Shown piece by piece: positions 31,811-44,149 of a stretch of 64,000 nt of DNA. A program made the position numbers and the translations under genes. This DNA is from Pegoplata infirma. Lineage: Eukaryota > Arthropoda > Insecta > Diptera > Anthomyiidae. Under the pieces are notes generated by a model. The model ran no database searches. It was not told where the DNA came from and saw nothing but the letters and a program-made list of their open reading frames with translations. The stretch is from contig OY992537.1 in assembly GCA_963921195.1 (NCBI GenBank), positions 73,600,894 to 73,664,893 on the forward strand, given 5' to 3'. Numbering within the stretch: position 1 is the stretch's first letter; each line of letters opens with the position of its first letter.

Positions 31811-32149
31811 AGAACCTGAGTCGATTTATATAGGAAAAATGTCTGCGAAGATTGTAATCTTGCCCAAACCATTGAATCAAGATAATTGTTTGCTGTATAA
31901 ATGGGTGTTCTTTCGTATGCAAAATTTTTCTAGAAAAAATAGCACTTTATTAATATGTCATTTCATCCGCATTGAAATATCGGTCGAAGACATCATTACA
32001 CTAAGAAAATTATGTAAGTTACTACATGTAAGTTGTTTGTATATTTTACAGTAGTTGTTTTCAACTACAAAGTCAGTTAATTTTGTATGAAAATTACACA
32101 GCTCAACATGAAAATGCGTATTGGATTCTGGTAAGTGATTTAGGTAGTA

Positions 32150-32735
32150 TTTGTTGCGCTGATTCCAAATCTGCGACCCAAATATGTCTATCACGACAGG
32201 ATTTTGAGTTATTCGCGGTTAAAGTGCCGAAAAAGGCCATTTTTGACCATTTTTGAAAGCTTATAATAGAAGATCCTGACATGCGATTGACTTGGTATCA
32301 AGCTCATTCAAAAGTATGTATTTTTCTCTATAAGACAAGATAAAATGTTCTTAGAATTTAATTTTCTAAAATGGTAAAAAAATCAATAACAAAAAACCTT
32401 TCAATTTTTAAGTATTTAGTTTATTTACACAGTGTTTTTTAACAAATTTCCATACAAATACACACGTAAATATTAGAATTAAAGCATTTGTGGCTAATGA
32501 TTTTTTCACCATTATAAAAAATTAAATTACAACAAAATTTTATTTTGTCTTAAAGAGAAAATTACGCACTTTTGAATGAGCTTGATATCAAGTCATTCGC
32601 ATGTCAGGATCTTATTTTATAGGCGCTGGAAAATGGCCAAAATGGGCCTTTTTTGACACTTTAACCCCGATTTTTTCAAAATTGTGACGTGATAGAAAAA
32701 TTTGAGTGACCGTTTTGGAATCAGGAAACCAAAAC
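32150..32735. repeat. Palindromic repeat (CGCTGATTCCAAATCTG arms)
   Basis: The left arm 'gcgctgattccaaatctgcg..tcacgac..ttattcgcggtta' and 'atcctgacatgcgattgact' are inverted at 32560-32730. A related, larger copy lies at 36690-38015. No coding content. Confidence 0.6.
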
Positions 32736-33051
32736 CTTTAAACTTTTATTGGTTTCATTCAAAACGCAGCGACAAACCTAAGATTTGTAGAGCGGTGTTA
32801 TCAAACAACTATTTCTGTTGGTTATTTTAAGTAATTTTTTTGAATAACTAACCAAAAAGTACTGTGATGTATTAACAGTTATTTAAATCAGTTAATTTTA
32901 ATTAGCTTATCTCTGAAAAATTTTAATTTTTTCCAAAAAATAAAAATTATTTTGGTTATTTTTTTTTACAACTTTAAAATTTTTTTTTTTTTTTAAATTT
33001 GGTCTTCAATTTTGTTTCTGAACAATTTTTTGAAAAAAAAAAAAAAATATA

Positions 33052-34997
33052 TGGGGCATTCCATGTGAAATCGGACACTTTGAAAAACTTTTTTTTTAGA
33101 TTTTCCCAATTTGTTTACAGTTTTTAGTACCCTTCGAAAACTCCTTTGTGGTAAATTTTCAGATTTTTTTGATGACCCGTTCAAAAGATATCGAATTTTT
33201 AAAAATTGGTAGTTTGTTCCTTTACTCAAATTTCTTTTAATCATAACTTCTTCAATAATGGTCCAAATTTCAAATTTTTTTTTTCAAAACTTTTGTTTTT
33301 CTAAGTACTTTCTAAAAAAAAATCCCAAAAAATTCTTAAAAGCGCTCTAGTATGCGATTTTTAAGTTTTAAAATTTAAATCTCATTTTTGAAACTGTTTG
33401 TACTCTTCGATTTTTTTGTAATTTTTTTGTGTAAAACTTCTATCAATTCTACAAATTTTTTGCCCAGGACGATCGTGGGATAACGATTATTACTATTTTT
33501 TAAAATTTTTTGAAAAAATTTTATTGTAATTTTCCAATCTTAAAATCATTTCTACTGCTCCAATGGTGCGTCATAGAGGGGTCCTTTATAAGACCGACCC
33601 CCATTAATTACGTCTTAACATTTCTTTGGAACAAACTAATACCCTATCTCCAATTTCTAAGGGGGCTCCCACACAAAACGACATTTTTTTAAATTTGTTC
33701 CAACCGCTCTAACTGCCCTAATAGTGCCCTTAGAGCAGCAAAATGTATGATCGACCCACAATATTTTTTTAGTCCAAACATTTTCTCTGAACACACCTAC
33801 CCTCTATCTTTAACTGTTAAGGCGGTCCCCATACATTTTTTTTTATTTTTTGTAAATTTGTTTTATTTAATCAGCTTCTACCGGTCCAATGGTGCGTCCG
33901 AGAGGGGTCATTAGTGAGACCGACCCCCATTTATTTTTACCCTACAACATTTTTTCAAAACATACCTACGCCCTATCTCCACTCCCTAAGTAGGCTCCCA
34001 TACAAAATTACATTTTTATAAAATTTGCTCCAACTGTTATTTGCATGGGAGCCTACTTAGGGAGTGGAGATAGAGCGTAGGTATGTTTTGAAAAAATGAT
34101 GTAGGTTAAAAAAAAATGGGGGTCGGTCTCACTAATGACCCCTCTCGGACGCACCATTGGACCGGTAGAAGCTGATTAAATAAAACAAATTTACAAAAAA
34201 TAAAAAAAATTGTATGGGGACCGCCTTAACAGTTAAAGATAGAGGGTAGGTGTGTTCAGAGAAAATGTTTGGACGAAAAAAATATAGTGGGTCGGTCATA
34301 CATTTTGTTGCTCTAAGGGCACTATTAGGGCAGTTAGAGCGGTTGGAACAAATTTTAAAAAATGTCGATTTGTGTGGGAGCCCCCTTAGAAATTGGAGAT
34401 AGGGTATTAGTTTGTTCCAAAGAAATGTTAAGACGTAAAAATTAATGGGGGTCGGTCTTATAAAGGACCCCTCTATGACGCACCATTGGAGCAGTAGAAA
34501 TGATTTTAAGATTGGAAAATTACAATAAAATTTTTTCAAAAAATATAAAAAAATAGTAATAATCGTTATCCCACGATCGTAATGGGCAAAAAATTTGTAG
34601 AATTGATAGAAGTTTTACACAAAAAAATTACAAAAAAATCGAAGAGTACAAACAGTTTCAAAAATGAGATTTAAATTTTAAAACTTAAAAATCGCATACT
34701 AGAGCGCTTTTAAGAATTTTTTGGGATTTTTTTTTAGAAAGTACTTAGAAAAACAAAAATTTTGAAAAAAAAAATTTGAAATTTGGACCATTATTGAAGA
34801 AGTTATGATTAAAAGAAGTTTGAGTAAAGGAACAAACTACCAATTTTTAAAAATTTGATATCTTTTGAACGGGTCATCAAAAAAATCTGAAAATTTACCA
34901 CGAAGGAGTTTTCGAAGGGTAATAAAAACTGTAAGCAAATTGGGAAAATCTAAAAAAAAAGTTTTTCAAAGTGTCCGATTTCACATGGAATGCCCCA
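33052..34997. mobile_element. 1.95-kb foldback, TGGGGCATTCC ends, TA duplication
   Basis: A nearly perfect palindrome with arms of almost 1 kb meeting near 34035. The ends TGGGGCATTCCATGTGAAAT and ATTTCACATGGAATGCCCCA are flanked by TA (33050-33051 and 34998-34999). Open frames of 60-135 codons appear in mirror-image pairs and are by-products of the symmetry. The sibling at 45762 also has TA flanks. No transposase. Confidence 0.88.
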
Positions 34998-35404
34998 TAT
35001 ATATTGTGTATTTTATTTTTACTACATGTTAGTTGTTTTGACTACAAATGTAAGCAATTTTTACTACAGATGTCAGTTGTTTTTTGTCAGTTAAAACAAC
35101 TAGCATTGTTAGTTGATTTAACTGAAAAAGTAGTTGACCCCAAAACAACTTACAAAGTAGTTATTTTAACTGACATTTTCAGTTGATTTTACTAACATAA
35201 TTTTTTGAGTGTATGTTTATATCAGTACAGCTTTTGGGATTGGGAGGTGAAATTTTTTTTTTTACTTCGAATAAAAAAAATCAATATGATTTTTCGGCCG
35301 AGCAAAAACAGGGATACGTTTCTTTTGCAAAAAGAGTGATGGGAAACCTAAAAAAGCATCCAATTTATTTGTTTTTGCCAATGGAGGTTTGTTATTTTTT
35401 TTTT

Positions 35405-36060
35405 CAATTTTTCTAAATCTGAGAATTTTTCAAATGTCTCAGAATCTAAGACTTCTTCTTTACGAATAATGTCTCAGAATCTAGTACTTTTTTCGCACAG
35501 AAAAATTTTTAGATTCTAAGAACTTTTTTCTACAAAAAAAGTCTCAGATTCTGAAACATTTTACTATAGAAAAAGTCTCATATTTTAAAGCATTTTTGAG
35601 ATATTTTTACTATAGAAAATGTCTCGTATTATTAGATTTGTTCGTACTGAAAAAATTTTGGATCCGAAACCTTTTTTCTATAGAAAAAGTCTTAGACCTT
35701 TTTCCTATAGAAAAAGTTGCAGATTCTGAGACCTTTTTCTTAAAGAAAAAGTCTAAAATTCTTAGACATTTTCCTATAGAAAATGTCTCAGATTCTGCCA
35801 CCTTCTTCCAATTGAGAAAGTTTCAACTTCTGAGACTTTTTTTCAACAAAAAAAGTCTCAGACTTTGAGACCTTTAATTCAGAGATTCTGAGACCTTTTT
35901 CCTATAGAAAAAGCATCAGATTATTAGACCTTTTTCCAATCGAAAAAGTATCAAATTCTGCGACCATTTTTTCCTATAAAAAAGTCTCAAATTTTGAGAC
36001 CTTTTTCCTATAAATAAGTCTCAGATTCTGAGACTTTTAGAATTCGGGAATTCTTCTACA
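35405..36060. repeat. Degenerate TCTCAGATTCTGAGA satellite
   Basis: About 18 diverged units of roughly 34-40 bp alternate 'tctcagattctgagac' with 'tttttcctatagaaaaagt'. They are relatives of the array at 39771-44117. Open frames of 60-90 codons here are repeat artefacts. Confidence 0.75.
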
Positions 36061-36543
36061 AAAATCCAAAAAAAAAAAATTATTTGAGGACGTGAAAAAT
36101 TTTATAGTTTTTTTGTACCTTTTTCTATGGAAAAATCTCAGATTCTGTGACCGATTCTAAGACATTCTGAAAAAATTTTCCAAAATAGTTAAACATACGT
36201 AAGACTACAAAGATTTTTAAGATTTTAAGATATTTTTCCTATGCCTATGTAGTAGACATACATTTTTTTATATAAATCAAATTTTTTCTACACAAAAAAA
36301 GACATATTCTAAGTTATTTTTTTACACCAAAATTCATTATAAGATCGATAGATACTTTTTCTTAGAAATTTTCAGATTATGTCACATTTTTCCTTTAAAA
36401 ATTTTCCTATAAAAATTTTCAGATTTTTTTTCTATGAAAAATTTTTGGATTTCGAGATTTTTTTTTTTTTGAAAATTTCCTTCATACTCTTTTCTTTTTT
36501 TCGGTTTCTTCTTTTTTTCTGTTTTTTCTTTTTAAATTTGGTC

Positions 36544-36566
36544 GGGGGGGGGGGGGGGGGGGGGGG
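36544..36566 (+). repeat. 23-nt homopolymeric G run
   Basis: Uninterrupted G run between 'ttggtc' and 'tgtggaaatg'. Potential G-quadruplex and a common sequencing-error site; the true length is uncertain. Confidence 0.9.
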
Positions 36567-36689
36567 TGTGGAAATGTTACCAACCCAAGTTACTAAATTA
36601 TTGGTTTTAGGAAAGTGAAAACAGTAATCCTCATTTTCTGTTTTGCGAATTGCACCGCTCAATTATTTGGCTCTGGTTTTTTTTTCATA

Positions 36690-38015
36690 TAAAATTTTAA
36701 AAGATTTTGACTCGCTGATTCCAAATCTGTGCTCCAAATTTTCCTATCACGTCTAGAATTTTAATTATTCGCGGTTGAAAATGCGAAAAAACGCGATTTC
36801 TGGTATAAAGCGTTAAAGTAGAATTGAACTATTATCTCAAAAATATGATTAAAAAAATTTGAAGTTGTTGCACCATTATTGGCCAAACATGTATTTTAAA
36901 ACAACACTGTGAAAAAAATTAGAAAAATCACCATTTTTAAAAGACTCTAAAACAAAAACCAGATGATCAGTCTTTCCTGTGATGAGCTCAAAATTTAGGC
37001 AAAAGTTCATTCTTTCTTATAGACTTTTAAACCCATTAAAGATATCTTCCGGTTTATACGAAAAATAACACAGAAAACTTGAATTTTGTAAAATATTTAT
37101 TTTTTTAGTTTTTCTCTGAAAAATATCAAAAAAAAACACTAACAAGGGAAGTATCTTAACCCTTATGAACCGATTTGCCTGAAACTTAAAATATATACAA
37201 AAGAGACGATTTTAAGGTTGGGGTGTCTCGGCTTATCGGCCATATCAGTGTTTAAAAATTTCGTTGTCCCCTTATGAAACAATGTGGACCTTCGGGAAAA
37301 TTTCGATAACTCCCGAACTAACAGGAAATATATAGCGCAAAAATACGTGTCGACTTAAATTTAATAAAGATTATTTCGTATTCAAATGGATATCGTAGGT
37401 CTATGTCTTCATATAGATACCCCCCAAAATTTACACATTTTCATGAAAAAAATATTTTACAAAGCCGAATTTTTACAAGTTTATGCTACCGTTGGATAGG
37501 CATTAAAAAATCCTTTCTCCTCATATATAAACATCATATAGTTTCTTAGAAAGAAATGGCTGAAAAATTCAAAAAACGGTTTTTTCGCAATTTTTTGGCC
37601 CATGTTTTGAACCTCTAAATCTCCGATATGGCCGATAAGCCGAGACACCCCAACCTTAAAATTGTCTCTTTTTTATATATTTCACGTTTCGTGCAAATCG
37701 GCTTATAAGGGTTGAGATACTTCCCTTGTAAGGTAATTTTAACAGTATCATTTTAAAACGCAAGTGTAACCCAACTAAACGCAATAATTAGAAAAAAATT
37801 GTTTTCTATGTTGGAGACCATAGACAAATTACACTTTTGGGCCTTATACCAGATTTGTATTCCACTGAATGGCTGCTGTGCAGGCTTTCAAATAATGCAA
37901 AAATCTTAATTTTTCGCATTTTCAACCGTGAATAACTAAAAATCTGGGCGTGATGGAAAAATTTGGAGAACAGATTTGGAATCAGGAGATCAAAGTCTAC
38001 TAAAATTGGTCACCA
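36690..38015. repeat. Foldback related to 32150, hosting a MITE
   Basis: The left arm 'gctgattccaaatctgtgct..ttattcgcggttgaaaatgcg' (36713-36795) is inverted at about 37905-38000. The MITE at 37143-37728 sits between the arms. Confidence 0.6.
37143..37728. mobile_element. 586-bp MITE, CAAGGGAAGTATCT ends, TAA duplication
   Basis: A long-armed inverted-repeat element: 'caagggaagtatcttaaccc' at the left is inverted at the right, and 'ggttggggtgtctcggctta' is inverted near 37640. TAA flanks both ends (37140-37142 and 37729-37731). It is the same family as 61169-61756. A 3-bp TWA duplication suggests PIF/Harbinger-type mobilisation; this is inferred. Confidence 0.88.
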
Positions 38016-38099
38016 GAATTCAAACTGGAAAATCAGTGTTGAGCGGTGTTCTTATCTTATATAGTCAGACTGAGTTGGCGTCCTGCAACTTTTTTAAAA

Positions 38100-38420
38100 T
38101 TAGACACCAGCCTTAAATCATTATCATGTTGAAAAATGAAAAACAAAATTTTAATGAAAAAAAAAATTTTTTTTGTAAAAAAAAATTTGGATAAAAAAAT
38201 TTTATGAAAAAAAAAATTTTGATATAAACAAAAATAATTGATTTTTGATAAAAAAAATTTTGATATAAAATTTATAAAACAATTTTTTTTAATTAAAAAA
38301 AAAATATGAAAAAAAATGTTTGATGAAAAAAAAATTTATGAAAAAAAAATTATGAAAAAAATATTGATGAAAAGAAAATTTGATAAACAAAAATTTTTTG
38401 TTTAAAAATAATAATAAGTT
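38100..38420. repeat. Low-complexity 'tttgatgaaaaaaaaatt' stretch
   Basis: Imperfect units of 'gatgaaaaaaaaattt' and 'tgatataaa', very AT-rich, with no gene. Confidence 0.6.
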
Positions 38421-38639
38421 TTATTCACCAGCTGGTGAAAAAGTCTCTATTCACCAGCAGGTGAATTATTATCCAACTAACAAATTGAAGTTATAAACCT
38501 TTTTTGGTTTTAAGAAAATGAAAACAGTAATTCTTATTTTCTTTTTTTTTAAGTCGGTAGCTTATATAGACAAACTGAGGTGGCGTCCTGCATCATTTTT
38601 AAAATTAGACACCAGCCGGCTGCAGTCTAAAAACATTAT

Positions 38640-38830
38640 CATGCTAAAATGCATCAGAAACTTATTCAGAATCGAAACATTTTTGTTGAAAATGTCTCAG
38701 AAAATGATGCATTTGCTTGAACAAAAATGTCTCAAAATCCATAATTTTCTAAAAATATTTTTTAGAATCTAATAATTTTGGTGTGGGTAAAACGTTTGAG
38801 AATTTCAGACTTTTTCTGTAGAAAAAAATG
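38640..38830. repeat. Highly degenerate satellite remnant
   Basis: 'aaaatgtctcagaaaatgat', 'caaaaatgtctcaaaatcca' and 'ctttttctgtagaaaaaaat' recall the 35-36-bp minisatellite unit, strongly decayed. Confidence 0.45.
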
Positions 38831-38999
38831 TATCAGAACACGACGACTCAAAAAAAGGGTATGATTTAGAAAACTTCTTAACAAAAAAATCAGAACCTAA
38901 AATATTTCCATGTAAAAAAAAAACTCTATATTTGATAATTTCTCTATACTGGCAATGACACTTCGAGTTTCTCAAAGGAATGAAAATATATATTTTGAA

Positions 39000-39770
39000 T
39001 CTATTAGTTCTTATTTAAAAAAAAAATATGTGTTTACGTATGATTGCTTTTCTATTTGTTATAAAAAATTTACATTAATTTTTTAGCTTCTGGTACACCG
39101 TCCAATAACCATTAATTACATTTATACATTTACCAGTGTGAGAATTATAGCAAAATTTATAAAATCAATACAGTAATATATGTTAACATAATAAAAACGT
39201 CATATTAAAAAAAAAAAATTATTGAATAGAAAAAAACTCCCACATGCTGCTGCAAAATGATAAAAAAAATATTGTGAACTTATCTGAAAACTTCTTTTCA
39301 AATTATTTACAATCGAGTAAGTGGTTAATTTTAAATTTATACAGCCATAATTAATTTAAAACAGTTTTGTATAAAAGTAAAAATAATATATTATAATCAT
39401 TAAATATTTTAGGAAAAAAACCTAAAAAACTAGTATCCTTTTCGTATCAACATGCCAACAAGTTTTTACGAGAACTTTTATTTTAACAGTTCATTTTGGA
39501 TTTTTTTTTAAATATTTTGGAATAAAACTTCAAAAAATAAAGTTCATTTACAAAGTTGAAGGACGATTTAATGTACGATTAAATAGTGAATGCATTGTAG
39601 TTGAACCACTTTATGCTACAGAATTATATGTTTAAATAGTGCATGCGAAAGAGGGCAAAAAGATAATTTTTTTGGAAATCGAAAAATGTTTCAAAATACA
39701 GATTTCTTCTATACGATACCTTTGCCACAGTCAGAAACTGTTTCCTTAGTTGGTTAATCTGATGCATTTT
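39000..39770. other. AT-rich stretch, no gene seen
   Basis: No ORF or repeat family was recognised between the remnant satellite and the main array. Confidence 0.6.
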
Positions 39771-41480
39771 CTAAACGAAAAATGTTACGGAATCTGAGAC
39801 TTTTTCTATAGAAAACTTGTCTCAGAATCTGAGACTTTTTCTATAGAAAACTTGTCTCAGAATCTGAGACTTTTTCTATAGAAAACTTGTCTCAGAATCT
39901 GAGACTATTTCTATAGAAAACTTGTCTCAGAATCTGAGACTATTTCTATAGAAAACTTGTCTCAGAATCTGAGACTTTTTCTATAGAAAACTTGTCTCAG
40001 AATCTGAGATTTTTTCTATAGAAAACTTGTCTCAGAATCTGAGACTTTTTCTAAAGAAAACTTGTCTCAGAATCTGAGACTTTTTCTATAGAAAACTTGT
40101 CTCAGAATCTGAGACTTTTTCTATAGAAAACTTGTCTCAGAATCTGAGACTTTTTCTATAGAAAACTTGTTTAAGAATCTGAGACTTTTTCTATAGAAAA
40201 CTTGTCTCAGAATCTGAGACTTTTTCTATAGAAAACTTGTCTCAGAATCTGAGACTTTTTCTATAGAAAACTTGTCTCAGAATCTGAGACTTTTTCTATA
40301 GAAAACTTGTCTCAGAATCTGAGACTTTTTCTATAGAAAACTTGTCTCAGAATCTGAGACTTTTTCTATAGAAAACTTGTCTCAGAATCTGAGACTTTTT
40401 CTATAGAAAACTTGTCTCAGAATCTGAGACTTTTTCTATAGAAAACTTGTCTCAGAATCTGAGACTTTTTCTATAGAAAACTTGTCTCAGAATCTGAGAC
40501 TTTTTCTATAGAAAACTTGTCTCAGAATCTGAGACTTTTTCTATAGAAAACTTGTCTCAGAATCTGAGACTTTTTCTATAGAAAACTTGTCTCAGAATCT
40601 GAGACTTTTTCTATAGAAAACTTGTCTCAGAATCTGAGACTTTTTCTATAGAAAACTTGTCTCAGAATCTGAGACTTTTTCTATAGAAAACTTGTCTCAG
40701 AATCTGAGACTTTTTTCTATAGAAAAATTGTCTCAGAATCTGAGACTTTTTCTATAGAAAAATAGTCTCAGAATCTAAACTTTTTCTATAGAAAAATAGT
40801 CTCAGAATCTGAGACTTTTTCTCTAGAAAAATAGTCTCAGAATCTGAGACTTTTTCTATAGAAAACTTGTCTCAGAATCTGAGACTTTTTCTATAGAAAA
40901 CTTGTCTCAGAATCTGAGACTTTTTCTATAGAAAACTTGTCTCAGAATCTGAGACTTTTTCTATAGAAAACTTGTCTCAGAATCTGAGACTTTTTCTATA
41001 GAAAACTTGTCTCAGAATCTGAGACTTTTTCTATAGAAAACTTGTCTCAGAATCTGAGACTTTTTCTATAGAAAACTTGTCTCAGAATCTGAGACTTTTT
41101 CTATAGAAAACTTGTCTCAGAATCTGAGACTTTTTCTATAGAAAACTTGTCTCAGAATCTGAGACTTTTTCTATAGAAAACTTGTCTCAGAATCTGAGAC
41201 TTTTTCTATAGAAAACTTGTCTCAGAATCTGAGACTTTTTCTATAGAAAACTTGTCTCAGAATCTGAGACTTTTTCTATAGAAAACTTGTCTCAGAATCT
41301 GAGACTTTTTTCTATAGAAAAATTGTCTCAGAATCTGAGACTTTTTCTATAGAAAAATAGTCTCAGAATCTAAACTTTTTCTATAGAAAAATAGTCTCAG
41401 AATCTGAGACTTTTTCTCTAGAAAAATAGTCTCAGAATCTGAGACTTTTTCTATAGAAAACTTGTCTCAGAATCTGAGAC
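39771..41480 (+). repeat. Minisatellite array, 35-bp unit
   Basis: About 48 head-to-tail units of 'ctatagaaaacttg', 'tctcagaatctgagac' and 'ttttt' (35 bp). Each unit joins a perfect palindrome (TTTTCTATAGAAAA) to a near-palindrome (TCTCAGAATCTGAGA). Most units are identical. A marked block of variants (one unit with 'tctaaac', one with 'ctctag', and 'aatag' spacers) occurs twice, 595 bp apart (17 x 35), showing a higher-order duplication. Because 35 is not a multiple of 3, no frame stays open. Confidence 0.95.
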
Positions 41481-44146
41481 TTTTTTCTATAGAAAAATTG
41501 TCTCAGAATCTGAGACTTTTTTCTATAGAAAAATTGTCTCAGAATCTGAGACTTTTTTCTATAGAAAAATTGTCTCAGAATCTGAGACTTTTTTCTATAG
41601 AAAAATTGTCTCAGAATCTGAGACTTTTTTCTATAGAAAAATTGTCTCAGAATCTGAGACTTTTTTCTATAGAAAAATTGTCTCAGAATCTGAGACTTTT
41701 TTCTATAGAAAAATTGTCTCAGAATCTGAGACTTTTTTCTATAGAAAAATTGTCTCAGAATCTGAGACTTTTTTCTATAGAAAAATTGTCTCAGAATCTG
41801 AGACTTTTTTCTATAGAAGAATTGTCTCAGAATCTGAGACTTTTTTCTATAGCAAAATTGTCTCAGAATCTGAGACTTTTTTCTATAGCAAAATTGTCTC
41901 AGAATCTGAGACTTTTTTCTATAGAAAAATTGTCTCAGAATCTGAGACTTTTTTCTATAGAAAAATTGTCTCAGAATCTGAGACTTTTTTCTATAGAAAA
42001 ATTGTCTCAGAATCTGAGACTTTTTTCTATAGAAAAATTGTCTCAGAATCTGAGACTTTTTTCTATAGAAAAATTGTCTCAGAATCTGAGACTTTTTTCT
42101 ATAGAAAAATTGTCTCAGAATCTGAGACTTTTTTCTATAGAAAAATTGTCTCAGAATCTGAGACTTTTTTCTATAAAAAAATTGTCTCAGAATCTGAGAC
42201 TTTTTTCTATAGAAAAATTGTCTCAGAATCTGAGACTTTTTTCTATAGAAAAATTGTCTCAGAATCTGGCACTTTTTTCTATAGAAAAATTGTCTCAGAA
42301 TCTGGCACTTTTTTCTATAGAAAAATTGTCTCAGAATCTGAGACTTTTTTCTATAGAAAAATTGTTTCAGAATCTGAGACTTTTTTCTATAGAAAAATTG
42401 TTTCAGAATCTGAGACTTTTTTCTATAGAAAAATTGTTTCAGAATCTGAGACTTTTTTCTATAGAAAAATTGTCTCAGGATCTGAGACTTTTTTCTATAG
42501 AAAAATTGTCTCAGAATCTGAGACTTTTTTCTGTAGAAAAATTGTCTCAGAATCTGAGACTTTTTTCTATAGAAAAATTGTTTCAGAATCTGAGACTTTT
42601 TTCTATAGAAAAATTGTCTCAGAATCTGAGACTTTTTTCTATAGAAAAATTGTCTCAGAATCTGAGACTTTTTTCTATAGAAAAATTGTCTCAGAGTCTG
42701 AGACTTTTTTCTATAGAAAAATTGTCTCAGAATCTGAGACTTTTTTCTATAGAAAAATTGTCTCAGAATCTGAGACTTTTTTCTATAGAAAAATTGTCTC
42801 AGAATCTGAGACTTTTTTCTATAGAAAAATTGTCTCAGAATCTGAGACTTTTTTCTATAGAAAAATTGTCTCAGAATCTGAGACTTTTTTCTATAGAAAT
42901 ATTGTCTCAGAATCTGAGACTTTTTTCTATAGAAATATTGTCTCAGAATCTTAGACTTTTTTCTATAGAAAAATTGTCTCAGAATCTGAGACTTTTTTCT
43001 ATAGAAAAATTGTCTCAGAATCTGAGACTTTTTTCTATAGAAAAATTGTCTCAGAATCTGAGACTTTTTTCTATAGAAAAATTGTCTCAGAATCTGAGAC
43101 TTTTTTCTATAGAAAAATTGTCTCAGAATCTGAGACTTTTTTCTATAGAAAAATTGTCTCAGAATCTGAGACTTTTTTCTATAGAAAAATTGTCTCAGAA
43201 TCTGAGACTTTTTTCTATAGAAAAATTGTCTCAGAATCTGAGACTTTTTTCTATAGAAAAATTGTCTCAGAATCTGAGACTTTTTTCTATAGAAAAATTG
43301 TCTCAGAATCTGAGACTTTTTTCTATAGAAAAATTGTCTCAGAATCTGAGACTTTTTTCTATAGAAAAATTGTCTCAGAATCTGAGACTTTTTTCTATAG
43401 AAAAATTGTCTCAGAATCTGAGACTTTTTTCTATAGAAAAATTGTCTCAGAATCTGAGACTTTTTTCTATAGAAAAATTGTCTCAGAATCTGAGACTTTT
43501 TTCTATAGAAAAATTGTCTCAGAATCTGAGACTTTTTTCTATAGAAAAATTGTTTCAGAATCTGAGACTTTTTTCTATAGAAAAATTGTTTCAGAATCTG
43601 AGACTTTTTTCTATAGAAAAATTGTTTCAGAATCTGAGACTTTTTTCTATAGAAAAATTGTCTCAGGATCTGAGACTTTTTTCTATAGAAAAATTGTCTC
43701 AGAATCTGAGACTTTTTTCTGTAGAAAAATTGTCTCAGAATCTGAGACTTTTTTCTATAGAAAAATTGTCTCAGAATCTGAGACTTTTTTCTATAGAAAA
43801 ATTGTCTCAGAATCTGAGACTTTTTTCTATAGAAAAATTGTCTCAGAGTCTGAGACTTTTTTCTATAGAAAAATTGTCTCAGAATCTGAGACTTTTTTCT
43901 ATAGAAAAATTGTCTCAGAATCTGAGACTTTTTTCTATAGAAAAATTGTCTCAGAATCTGAGACTTTTTTCTATAGAAATATTGTCTCAGAATCTGAGAC
44001 TTTTTTCTATAGAAATATTGTCTCAGAATCTTAGACTTTTTTCTATAGAAAAATTGTCTCAGAATCTGAGACTTTTTTCTATAGAAAAATTGTCTCAGAA
44101 TCTGAGACTTTTTTATACGAAAAATTTCTTAGATTTGATTTCTTAA
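41462..44146 (+). repeat. Minisatellite array, 36-bp unit; long open frame judged non-coding
   Basis: About 73 units with one extra T and an 'aattg' spacer (36 bp). Since 36 is divisible by 3, one frame stays open for 894 codons as a 12-residue repeat (LFSIEKLSQNLR). The frame has no ATG: its nominal start is TTG at 41462. Another forward frame and one reverse frame also stay open through the pure repeat, because only some phases of CTATAG give TAG. Variant blocks recur 1188, 1152 and 1080 bp apart (33, 32 and 30 units), showing duplication followed by unit loss. Most likely satellite, not a gene. Confidence 0.93.
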
Positions 44147-44149
44147 CAT

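Larger units (their letters stand above)
31999..35211. mobile_element. TA-duplicating MITE with large nested foldbacks
   Basis: The ends CACTAAGAAAATTATGTAAG and CTAACATAATTTTTTGAGTG are inverted, flanked by TA (31997-31998 and 35212-35213). Its own sequence is the 'actacatg(t)tagttgtttt' text at both ends (32020-32130 and 35010-35210). Most of the length is the foldback at 33052, and possibly the palindrome at 32150. Confidence 0.65.

Noticed and set aside
34132..34539. 135-codon minus-strand gene (and mirror frames near 33510, 46012 and 46536)
   Set aside because: The same peptide appears in both arms of the foldback and its sibling; non-coding palindrome.
39771..44117. CRISPR array
   Set aside because: Units are contiguous with no unique spacers, and the genome is eukaryotic.
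41462..44146. A giant repetitive protein of 894 residues
   Set aside because: No ATG in the frame, 36-bp periodic satellite origin, other phases also open, and the sister 35-bp array has no frame.
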